Source of the DNA: an uncultured Prevotellaceae bacterium | GTDB taxonomy: Bacteria > Bacteroidota > Bacteroidia > Bacteroidales > Bacteroidaceae | Length of the DNA stretch: 14,071 bases | Assembly: GCA_902775075.1 (NCBI GenBank) | Contig: CACYKX010000068.1 | Span: 1-14,071, forward strand | Reading direction: 5' to 3' | Shown here: one piece after another, positions 1 to 6,668 of the stretch | Position numbering within the stretch: position 1 is the stretch's first letter | Layout of the letters: each line of letters opens with the position of its first letter | Notes under the pieces: model-generated | Told to the model about the DNA's origin: nothing | What the model saw: the letters and a program-made list of their open reading frames with translations, nothing else | Databases searched by the model: none | Made by a program: the position numbers and the translations under genes

Positions 1-980
1 ATGCAAACCGTACGATTCTGCGTGACATCGGTCCAGAAGTTACGAGCAGCACGAGAATATGCCTCACCCATAGAGAGTTCCTCTCCGATACGGCTAAAAC
101 CAATATATTTAGGCACCTGAGTGTTAGCATGGCGATTGTCGAGAAACGATGGATTCAACTTCTGCATCCCCTTGACCATCACCTGATGAGAGAAACGCTG
201 GGCAGCCTTGAGATATTCCGGATCATGGAAGAGCGTATAAGCATCGGCAAGGCTCTCGTTGATGCCACCATGCTCGATATCGAGAACGGCCTGCAACTGT
301 TCGTCAGAGAGGCGATCCACGACGCGGCGACTCCAGTCTGCCAACTTGCGGAACATCCCCAGAGCGGTCTTGTCACCAGCATAAAGATAAGCATCTCGCA
401 AACCTGCCAGCACCTTATGTTCACAATAGAACGGAACCCACCATTTGATTTTATTCCATTGTGTGAGGTCGCCACGGAACATACCCTGCCAAGCCTCGTT
501 GATCGGTTGACCGCCAATGAAACCATACATTCCCGTCGTATCATGATCGTAAGCATCCTGACAATCCTTGAGTACACGAATCATATAGTCGAGACGTTGC
601 TTCAGTTGAGCTTTCATTCCCGGTTCCTTGCAAGCGGCATAACCCAGCGCAAGGGCTGAGAGATAATGTCCTCCGACATGACCGGAAAGGTCGAAACCAT
701 CGCCACCCCAGTTGCGGAAGTTAGGATGATCCTTCACCCAATTTGCATATACCCCAGAAGAGAGACCCGACTGGCGAACGAATGGCGTAAGCAATCGGTC
801 GACATCATAAGAAAGAAGCGTATGGAAATTCAAATCCATAGCCTGTTTATAGGGACTGTCGAGGAGGGTAACCTCACTAAGGTCGAAATGATGTGGATAG
901 AGTTGGCTCTGTGCCATACTCATCTCCGGTAGAGCGGCAAGAACCGATACTGCCGCCAAAGTCTTAATATTTTTATCCAT
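1..980 (-). CDS. DUF1680 (GH127/GH146-type) beta-L-arabinofuranosidase-like protein, N-terminal part
   Basis: This is the first 326 residues of a gene that continues past the left edge. It starts at the ATG at 980 (minus strand). Residues 1-23 form a signal peptide (MDKNIKTLAAVSVLAALPEM, then SMA, then Q), so the protein is exported, probably to the periplasm or cell surface. The rest matches the DUF1680 alpha/alpha-barrel family: DGFDLSGHVGGHYLSALAL (94-112), VPFYCEHKVLAGLRDAY (182-198), EHGGINESLADAYTLFHD (236-253) and LDNRHANTQVPKYIG (280-294). Characterised members (GH127, GH146) release beta-L-arabinofuranose from plant arabinans, arabinogalactans or extensin-type glycans. The region holding the zinc-bound catalytic cysteine in those enzymes lies outside the window, so activity and the exact GH family cannot be settled here. 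It follows the GH31 gene on the same strand after 61 bases, with no promoter of its own that I can see, so co-transcription is likely. Confidence 0.88.
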   Translation of the reverse strand, partial: MDKNIKTLAAVSVLAALPEMSMAQSQLYPHHFDLSEVTLLDSPYKQAMDLNFHTLLSYDVDRLLTPFVRQSGLSSGVYANWVKDHPNFRNWGGDGFDLSGHVGGHYLSALALGYAACKEPGMKAQLKQRLDYMIRVLKDCQDAYDHDTTGMYGFIGGQPINEAWQGMFRGDLTQWNKIKWWVPFYCEHKVLAGLRDAYLYAGDKTALGMFRKLADWSRRVVDRLSDEQLQAVLDIEHGGINESLADAYTLFHDPEYLKAAQRFSHQVMVKGMQKLNPSFLDNRHANTQVPKYIGFSRIGEELSMGEAYSRAARNFWTDVTQNRTVC

Positions 981-1041
981 ATATTATTTATATTGCCACA
1001 AGGGCTTGATTTCTATTCTTTTCAGATCATGTTCGGAACAA

Positions 1042-3492
1042 CTACAATTGTACTTTGACAGAGTTGCCTTTATATCTTACCGTATGTTCCCCTTGTTGAC
1101 CAATGACGACAACACGGAACTGTCGATTCTTGAGCATACCGCGATAATGGCCTCGACGGGTCCCTATGGTAAGTTCATGCGTTGACTCATTCCATGAGAA
1201 AGGAATCTCCGTGAAGGCACCCTTCTCATAATTATAGTTGTCACCCTCGTCTTCGTATAGGGTAAAGGTACCGTCAGCACCGGGATAGATACGAATTTCA
1301 AGATCGTTCCAAGGTTTCTCCGAGGAATACTGTACAGCTGGTCCCCAAGGGAGGATCGTGCCAGCCTTCACAAAAACAGGAATGATGTCTATCGGACAAA
1401 GGCGCTGAATGGTCATACCACCGGTATGACGAGAACCCGTCCAGAAGTCGTACCAATCATTTCCCGCAGGCAGATAGACATCAACAGGAGCGGCAGCCTT
1501 CTTGACATCAGGGAAGATGAGATGACCCCGTTTCTGTTGATCCTTATAGGTATACATCGGATCGGTAACAGGTTTTACGAGAAGATTGCGCCCAAACATA
1601 TACTCATCATTACGGGCCACGGCATTACTATCGTTGGCATAGTCCATCACAAGCGCACGCATCATCGTATTGCCATGTTGCGTACAAGCTCCGGCATTAC
1701 TATAGATGTAAGGCAACAGACGATAACGCAACTGGATGAACTTCTTGATCGCATCATAAGCCCAATCGCCTTCCTGGCCGAAGAGATAGAGCTCGCTCAC
1801 CATCGGCGAAGAACAATGGTTGCGCATCAAAGGCATAAAGGCGCCCCACTCCATCCAGCGCGTCTGCAATTCCTGGATGGCCGGATTCTTCGGATTCTGT
1901 TCAAACTCCCAATAGAAGAAACCACCAAGGTCAGTATTCCAGAAAGGAATGCCACAAAGCGAATAGTTGAGCCCGGACGGAATTTGTTTCTTCATCTCCT
2001 GCCAAGAGGCCAAGATATCTCCACTCCAAGAGAAAGTGCCATAATGCTGAATGCCGAAAGCACCACTACGAGTCATCTGTACCGAGCGCTTCACGTTGTC
2101 CTTCATCGCACGCTGATGCTCATAGATACCCCGGTTATGCACGATAGGGAAAGCATTCTTCACGCTCCGCCAAGTGCCATCGAAGGTAAGATAATCATCA
2201 TCACCAGGTTTCTCGAAATGATCAGGTTCAGAAGAATCTGTCCACCACGCGTCAAAGCCCATCTTGTAGAGGTTGGTAAGATGTTTCCAATAGATATCGC
2301 GAGCCTTAGGATTGAACACATCGTACACGAGAACACCATTATTACGAGGCCATGTATCGAAAGGCAGCAACGCGTTGACAGCCTTGAGATCAGCATAAGG
2401 TTGCGTCCAAGGCCCGAAGTCAGGCCATATACTGATCATCAGATGCGCATGATTCTGATGAACATATCCAACCATCTCGTCAGGCGACTTGATACGAGGC
2501 TGCTGAGGTTTCATCTTGCGCATATCACCAGGGAGATATTTATCCCATGCTGGGTCGCCCACCTTATTAATATAATAGGGATTCATAAAGCGCATGGCAT
2601 TCCAGTTGCTGTCACATCCCCAATATTGCCAATCCTGAACGATACCATCGAGCGGTATCTGCAGTTCTCGATATTTATCGAGTACGGTAGCCAACTCATC
2701 GCTGGTCTTATAGCGTTCACGACATTGCCAATATCCCATAGTCCAAAGCGGGAACATCGTAGCCTGACCGGTAAGATCACGGATAGAAGCGATGACGCCA
2801 TCCTGTGTACCATCCCGATAGATAAAATAATAATCGCTACAGAGACCGACCTCAGAAGTAAAAGTTGTTCCCTGAGCATTATCTTCATAATAACTTCTAC
2901 CCGCATTGTCCCAATAGAGCCCCCATCCACGTTCACTAGTGATGTAAGGGATAGAAGTATAAGTATTACCATTCCAGATGTCAGCATGGCGATTACGTTG
3001 AACCATAAGCGTATCACGGAGTTGTCCCAAGCCAAAGATATTCTCGTCCTTAGCAATCTGCCAAGTCTGACTGACTTTATATTTTCCCGCATCTTTATCA
3101 CCTTGGCGGCGTTCAAAGGCGAAACGAGATTCCTGCATCAACGGTTTTCCTTCTGCGGTAGAATAGTTTACCCGTCCCGTCTTCAAGTCTAGTGACACAC
3201 GCATTTGGGATGACGCCAGCGTAAGACAACCGTTAGACTCATTACCGGTAACACGTACCGCCTCCCGTTTCATGATCACAGAATAACTTTTCTTCTGTGG
3301 ACAAGCATCAGAGGCTGGATATTTCACGATTCTCACAATAGACGGAGAATAGAACTGAATAGAAACCTTCACGTCACCGATCTGACGGGTAACAGCAGAA
3401 GATTTCAACAAATTTTTATTGATGCTCCGGCCATATGTCGCCATACAGCCCAAAAGTAACATCAAGGTTAAATAGATTTTATAGGTTTTCAT
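1042..3492 (-). CDS. GH31 alpha-glycosidase, alpha-xylosidase-like, exported
   Basis: This 816-residue protein has the GH31 layout: an N-terminal beta-sandwich (about 35-245), a TIM barrel (about 250-600) with the catalytic nucleophile D419 in WWTDSSEPD and the acid/base D492 in FSWSGDI, then C-terminal beta domains (about 610-816) with a DUF5110-like end around LYEDEGDNYNYEKG. Other family landmarks are DWQYWG (287-292), ISIWPDFGPW (353-362), TRSGAFGIQHYGTFSWSGD (474-492) and MRNHCSS (556-562). The N-terminus is a signal peptide. LLGC (13-16) could be a lipobox, but no acidic surface-export signal follows the Cys, so periplasmic anchoring or plain secretion both fit. The WW-D-SEP form of the nucleophile motif is common in bacterial alpha-xylosidases. 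The PA14 insertion of the longer (about 950-residue) Bacteroides xyloglucan alpha-xylosidases appears absent. Alpha-glucosidase or alpha-galactosidase activity cannot be excluded. It is probably the first gene of an operon with the DUF1680 enzyme. Confidence 0.92.
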   Translation of the reverse strand: MKTYKIYLTLMLLLGCMATYGRSINKNLLKSSAVTRQIGDVKVSIQFYSPSIVRIVKYPASDACPQKKSYSVIMKREAVRVTGNESNGCLTLASSQMRVSLDLKTGRVNYSTAEGKPLMQESRFAFERRQGDKDAGKYKVSQTWQIAKDENIFGLGQLRDTLMVQRNRHADIWNGNTYTSIPYITSERGWGLYWDNAGRSYYEDNAQGTTFTSEVGLCSDYYFIYRDGTQDGVIASIRDLTGQATMFPLWTMGYWQCRERYKTSDELATVLDKYRELQIPLDGIVQDWQYWGCDSNWNAMRFMNPYYINKVGDPAWDKYLPGDMRKMKPQQPRIKSPDEMVGYVHQNHAHLMISIWPDFGPWTQPYADLKAVNALLPFDTWPRNNGVLVYDVFNPKARDIYWKHLTNLYKMGFDAWWTDSSEPDHFEKPGDDDYLTFDGTWRSVKNAFPIVHNRGIYEHQRAMKDNVKRSVQMTRSGAFGIQHYGTFSWSGDILASWQEMKKQIPSGLNYSLCGIPFWNTDLGGFFYWEFEQNPKNPAIQELQTRWMEWGAFMPLMRNHCSSPMVSELYLFGQEGDWAYDAIKKFIQLRYRLLPYIYSNAGACTQHGNTMMRALVMDYANDSNAVARNDEYMFGRNLLVKPVTDPMYTYKDQQKRGHLIFPDVKKAAAPVDVYLPAGNDWYDFWTGSRHTGGMTIQRLCPIDIIPVFVKAGTILPWGPAVQYSSEKPWNDLEIRIYPGADGTFTLYEDEGDNYNYEKGAFTEIPFSWNESTHELTIGTRRGHYRGMLKNRQFRVVVIGQQGEHTVRYKGNSVKVQL

Positions 3493-3541
3493 GTGTGATA
3501 ATTAAAGTGAGAAACTCTCTTATTATTATTCTCTTTTGCGG

Positions 3542-3549
3542 CAAAGGTA
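3542..3549 (-). promoter_or_regulatory. Promoter -7 element for the GH31 operon
   Basis: The minus strand reads TACCTTTG followed by C, an exact fit to the Bacteroidetes -7 consensus TAnnTTTG. Transcription would begin near 3538 and give a leader of about 46 nt before the GH31 ATG. I could not find a convincing TTG -33 box 19-21 bases upstream. Confidence 0.6.
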
Positions 3550-3641
3550 ATAAAAAAACATAGAACAGGAAGAAAATAAGTGTAAAAAATATAATTATTA
3601 TCGAAATCGTGCTATTAAAAAACGATATTATCATATTCTGA

Positions 3642-3672
3642 AACTCTTGAGGTATCCTCTGAAAGGAGAGTT
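3642..3672. repeat. Nested inverted repeats in the divergent intergenic region
   Basis: AACTCT (3642-3647) and AGAGTT (3667-3672) form a perfect 6-bp inverted repeat. Inside it lies a second small hairpin, GAGG-TAT-CCTC (3649-3659), and an overlapping alternative, TCCT (3655-3658) with AGGA (3664-3667). A further inverted pair, ATCGT and ACGAT, lies about 30-40 bases to the left. All lie upstream of both predicted transcription starts, so they would act as DNA (operator-like), not as leader RNA. No regulator is recognised, and short repeats in AT-rich DNA can arise by chance. Confidence 0.35.
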
Positions 3673-3695
3673 GTAAAAATCATAAATTTTAGGTA

Positions 3696-3726
3696 TTGTA
3701 CATCCCTGACGAAAGTTTTACCTTTG
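3696..3726 (+). promoter_or_regulatory. Promoter for the chelatase-receptor-PepSY operon
   Basis: A -33 TTG (3696-3698) and a -7 TACCTTTG (3719-3726) are separated by 20 bases, the standard Bacteroidetes spacing. Transcription should begin near 3730, only about 8 nt before the ATG at 3738. The same TTG could be read as an upstream in-frame start codon, but its role as -33 box and the signal-peptide position argue for the ATG at 3738. Confidence 0.65.
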
Positions 3727-3737
3727 CGTCCAAAAAA

Positions 3738-4559
3738 ATGAGAAGAGTATTAGTTTTATTTACAGGATTGTTTTTAATCATGTTATCAACAAGAGCCCAG
3801 TCTGTCCTTATGTCGTATTATGGTACAGCCAATGATGCCGCACGAGAGAATAACATAGACAAACTGAATCAGATTGTGGCACAACGATTCAACAATCTGA
3901 AATGCGCGGAGGCTTACACATCGGATATGGTCATTAAGGCTCTAAAGAAACGGGGAATCAAGAAACAGAGCATAGGAGAAGCTTTACAGAATTTGCGAAG
4001 CAGAAAGCAACCTATCGTCATCGCAAACGTACAATTATTGGATGGCGTGATGACCGACAAGTTGAAGGATGCTGTGAGAGAGTCAAAGATCAATCTCGAC
4101 AGTATCTCCATGACAAAACCTCTACTATACAATAGTGATGATTGTAAATGGTTGGCCAATGTTCTAAGTCAACACATCAAGGCAGACCATGATACAGAAA
4201 TCGTTTTGGTAGGACATGGTTCTGATGATTCTGCTAATGCAACATATGCTCTCGTGGATTATATCATGCAACAAGAAGGCAAGGAAAACTTCCACGTGGG
4301 AACCATTGAAGGGTATCCGGATCTTAATGCAATCAAGCAGATTCTGAAAAAGAGGAAAGCACAGAAAGTAATACTTTTCCCATTACTCCTAATTGCAGGA
4401 AATCACGCTCTACAAGATATTAATGGTACATGGAAAAGTGAATTGGAGAAAGAAGGATATAAGGTGACTGTTGCACAAGAAGGTTTACTCGAATTAACAG
4501 AGGTTCAACAACGTATCATCGGAAATATAGAGAAAGAAATAGATAACCTAACATATTAA
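3738..4559 (+). CDS. cbiK: Exported CbiK-family chelatase (sirohydrochlorin cobaltochelatase-like)
   Basis: This is a 273-residue CbiK/anaerobic cobaltochelatase homologue. The family inserts Co2+ (or another divalent metal) into sirohydrochlorin, using two His and one Glu as metal ligands. All three appear conserved: H160 in VLVGHGSDD, E191 in VGTIEGYP and H223 in LIAGNHALQDI. The N-terminal half also fits (SYYGTANDAARENNI, AEAYTSDMVIKALKKRG, KPLLY). Unlike the cytoplasmic biosynthetic enzyme, it has a signal peptide (MRRVLVLFTGLFLIMLSTRA, then Q), so it should act in the periplasm, as in the exported CbiK described in Desulfovibrio. I chose the ATG at 3738 over an in-frame TTG at 3696 because the latter lies in the promoter and would bury the signal peptide. 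Placement 11 bases ahead of a TonB receptor suggests handling of imported tetrapyrrole: metal insertion, metal removal (heme dechelation) or simple binding. Which of these applies is inference. No other corrin-biosynthesis gene is nearby. Confidence 0.85.
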   Translation: MRRVLVLFTGLFLIMLSTRAQSVLMSYYGTANDAARENNIDKLNQIVAQRFNNLKCAEAYTSDMVIKALKKRGIKKQSIGEALQNLRSRKQPIVIANVQLLDGVMTDKLKDAVRESKINLDSISMTKPLLYNSDDCKWLANVLSQHIKADHDTEIVLVGHGSDDSANATYALVDYIMQQEGKENFHVGTIEGYPDLNAIKQILKKRKAQKVILFPLLLIAGNHALQDINGTWKSELEKEGYKVTVAQEGLLELTEVQQRIIGNIEKEIDNLTY

Positions 4560-4570
4560 AGAAAAACTTC

Positions 4571-6667
4571 ATGGAAACGAAGAAATTTTATTACACAGTA
4601 GCTCTCGCATTATGTACAGGTAGTGTAAATGCTATGGCATTACAGGAAAACAAGCAAGACACAACAAGTCTTGGTGGTATCCACCAACTGGAACAAGTTG
4701 TAATAACAGGTAACGGACATCATGAACTCAAGAAGAATTCGACAACCCCCGTTCATGTTATGACAGCTACGGATATCGCAAAAAGTGGAATTACCGACTT
4801 TCAGAATGCTCTGACAAGGATGCTGCCAAATGTTCAGTTTGCGCCATCATCGATGGGAAGTTATATCCGATTAAATGGTTTAGGAAATAAATATATATTG
4901 ATCTTGATAAATGGACAGAAGGTGATAGGAGATATCGCCGGTAATGTAGACCTGAACCAAATTAACATGGGACAGATCAAGCGTATAGAAGTATTGGATG
5001 GTGCTGCTTCGGCTCTATATGGAAGTGATGCTATCGGTGGCGTCATCAATATCATTACAAGTCAACCTAAAGAAGATATGATAAGTGCCACATCGGATAC
5101 TCATATCGGAGCCAAAGGCGCTCTCACCCAGAACGTAAATCTCAACATCCATAGTCGTTGGATAGACAGCTATACTTCTTTCTCTCACAATGAGTTGAAC
5201 AGTTGGCGAAATAATTTGTATGAATACACCGGTAATTCTCCTGAAGGAGAGACAAGTCTTAGTCTGCAACCCCTTGTTGTAGGTTTCAATCAAAACATGA
5301 TCAACCAGCGTTTGGAATTCCATCCTTCGAAAAGAATAATGTTCTATGCAGAAGGTAGTCATAACTATAAGAAAACAGACCGCCCACAAAAACGTGAAGG
5401 ATGGCTTAGCGGATATGACTATGAATTAAGATTCAAGACCTCTAGGTGGTCTGCCGGTGCCAAGTATAATTTCGATACAAATCATCTTTTACAGTTGAAT
5501 TTTCTTAGTCATAACTTCCGTTATGGTGATGAATATGATACAAATGTAATCAAAAAGGGAAAGATAACGAATCATATAGGAGACTACACACAAAGCAAGA
5601 AGCAAAAACTTTATGATCTAGAACTGAAAAGTATTAACAACTTCTATACAGGAAGTACCACTATCTTTGGTACCGAATGGAAGAATGACTTCATGAACAC
5701 GACATCCGGAGATATCAACAAACATGTATACAACATCTCGGGATATGTTCAACACGATACAAGGATATGGAATAATCTCACAACAACATTAGGAGCACGA
5801 TATGATTATAATGAAGCTTTCGGTAATCATTTCACTCCCAAGGTTTCTGTACTCTATAAACTCGGAAACCTTAGATTTCGTGCCAACTATGCGATGGGAT
5901 TCCGTGCTCCTGGACTCGATGAACTCTATTATCATTACTATAAAAGTAATATGAGAGGAAAACCTGTGGTAACCATAGGAAACAAAGACTTAACTCCGGA
6001 GAGTAGTAACTATACCAATCTCTCGATAGAGTATGGAAACCATATCTTCTCAATAGATATTACCGGATATATTAATGCAGTAAATGATATGATCGTCAAG
6101 GATGTTGTAGACATTGATGATGATATGAAGAAGAAACTTATCGAGGAATTCCCTAATGATATCACAGAAAGTTCTTTCAAGAATCTAAAGACTTATAATC
6201 GCTATATAAATAGCGACAAGGGTTTGATACGTGGCTTTAACGTTAATGCAAATGTTTATCCGTTTAATGGATTTACTCTTACAGCTAATTATGCTTATAC
6301 CCATGCAAAAACAAAAACTAATGGTACATGGATACCTTTGGAACGTACAGTAAAGAACACTTTGACTATAGCCGCAAACTATAATCATACATGGTGGAAT
6401 AAATATACCATGAATATAAATATAAACGGGCGCCTACAAAGCAAAACTTACTATCCTGGTTACGAGAATGCCCCGGGATATGGAATGTGGAATCTGAATA
6501 CGAGTCATAACTTCGTCATAACAAAGTATCTTCAGATAGAACCAAGCCTTGGTATTGATAACATCTTCAATCAAGTAGATAGGCGTATAGATTGGACTAA
6601 TAGACGTTATGCCAACTATAATCCTGGTACAGCTGTCGTCTTTGGAGTCAAAGTAAAATTTAACTAA
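4571..6667 (+). CDS. TonB-dependent outer-membrane receptor, probably for a tetrapyrrole or metal chelate
   Basis: This 698-residue receptor has a signal peptide (cleavage after AMA, about residue 23), a TonB-box-like LEQVVITG (40-47), a plug domain (about 55-165) ending in GAASALYGSDAIGGVINII, and a 22-strand-type barrel running to the C-terminal VKVKFN. It lacks the N-terminal carboxypeptidase-regulatory-like domain of SusC proteins, and no SusD gene is present, which argues against a glycan transporter. FRAP (444-447), H455 in YYHYY and GNKDLTPE (470-477) resemble the FRAP/His/NPDL box of heme receptors such as HmuR. That box also occurs in other TonB receptors, so heme is plausible but unproven; cobalamin, another porphyrin and siderophores remain possible. 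It sits 11 bases after the chelatase and 1 base before the PepSY-type gene, so the three are almost certainly co-transcribed. Confidence 0.92.
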   Translation: METKKFYYTVALALCTGSVNAMALQENKQDTTSLGGIHQLEQVVITGNGHHELKKNSTTPVHVMTATDIAKSGITDFQNALTRMLPNVQFAPSSMGSYIRLNGLGNKYILILINGQKVIGDIAGNVDLNQINMGQIKRIEVLDGAASALYGSDAIGGVINIITSQPKEDMISATSDTHIGAKGALTQNVNLNIHSRWIDSYTSFSHNELNSWRNNLYEYTGNSPEGETSLSLQPLVVGFNQNMINQRLEFHPSKRIMFYAEGSHNYKKTDRPQKREGWLSGYDYELRFKTSRWSAGAKYNFDTNHLLQLNFLSHNFRYGDEYDTNVIKKGKITNHIGDYTQSKKQKLYDLELKSINNFYTGSTTIFGTEWKNDFMNTTSGDINKHVYNISGYVQHDTRIWNNLTTTLGARYDYNEAFGNHFTPKVSVLYKLGNLRFRANYAMGFRAPGLDELYYHYYKSNMRGKPVVTIGNKDLTPESSNYTNLSIEYGNHIFSIDITGYINAVNDMIVKDVVDIDDDMKKKLIEEFPNDITESSFKNLKTYNRYINSDKGLIRGFNVNANVYPFNGFTLTANYAYTHAKTKTNGTWIPLERTVKNTLTIAANYNHTWWNKYTMNININGRLQSKTYYPGYENAPGYGMWNLNTSHNFVITKYLQIEPSLGIDNIFNQVDRRIDWTNRRYANYNPGTAVVFGVKVKFN

Positions 6668-6668
6668 G

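Noticed and set aside
129..932. Two plus-strand open frames near the left edge
   Set aside because: They are antisense to the DUF1680 gene, which has a signal peptide and four family motifs on the minus strand and is open to the window edge.
1426..3192. A 588-codon open frame on the plus strand
   Set aside because: It lies entirely opposite the GH31 gene, whose catalytic motifs are in order on the minus strand. The plus-strand translation shows no recognisable motif or low-complexity-free domain; it is a shadow frame.
3493..3737. A cobalamin riboswitch ahead of the CbiK-like gene
   Set aside because: The predicted transcription start is only about 8 nt before the ATG, and the AT-rich region shows no B12-box-like segment or suitable multi-stem fold that I can see.
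4571..6667. SusC-type glycan transporter
   Set aside because: There is no N-terminal carboxypeptidase-regulatory-like domain, the protein is much shorter than SusC (698 residues against about 1000), and no SusD gene is present.
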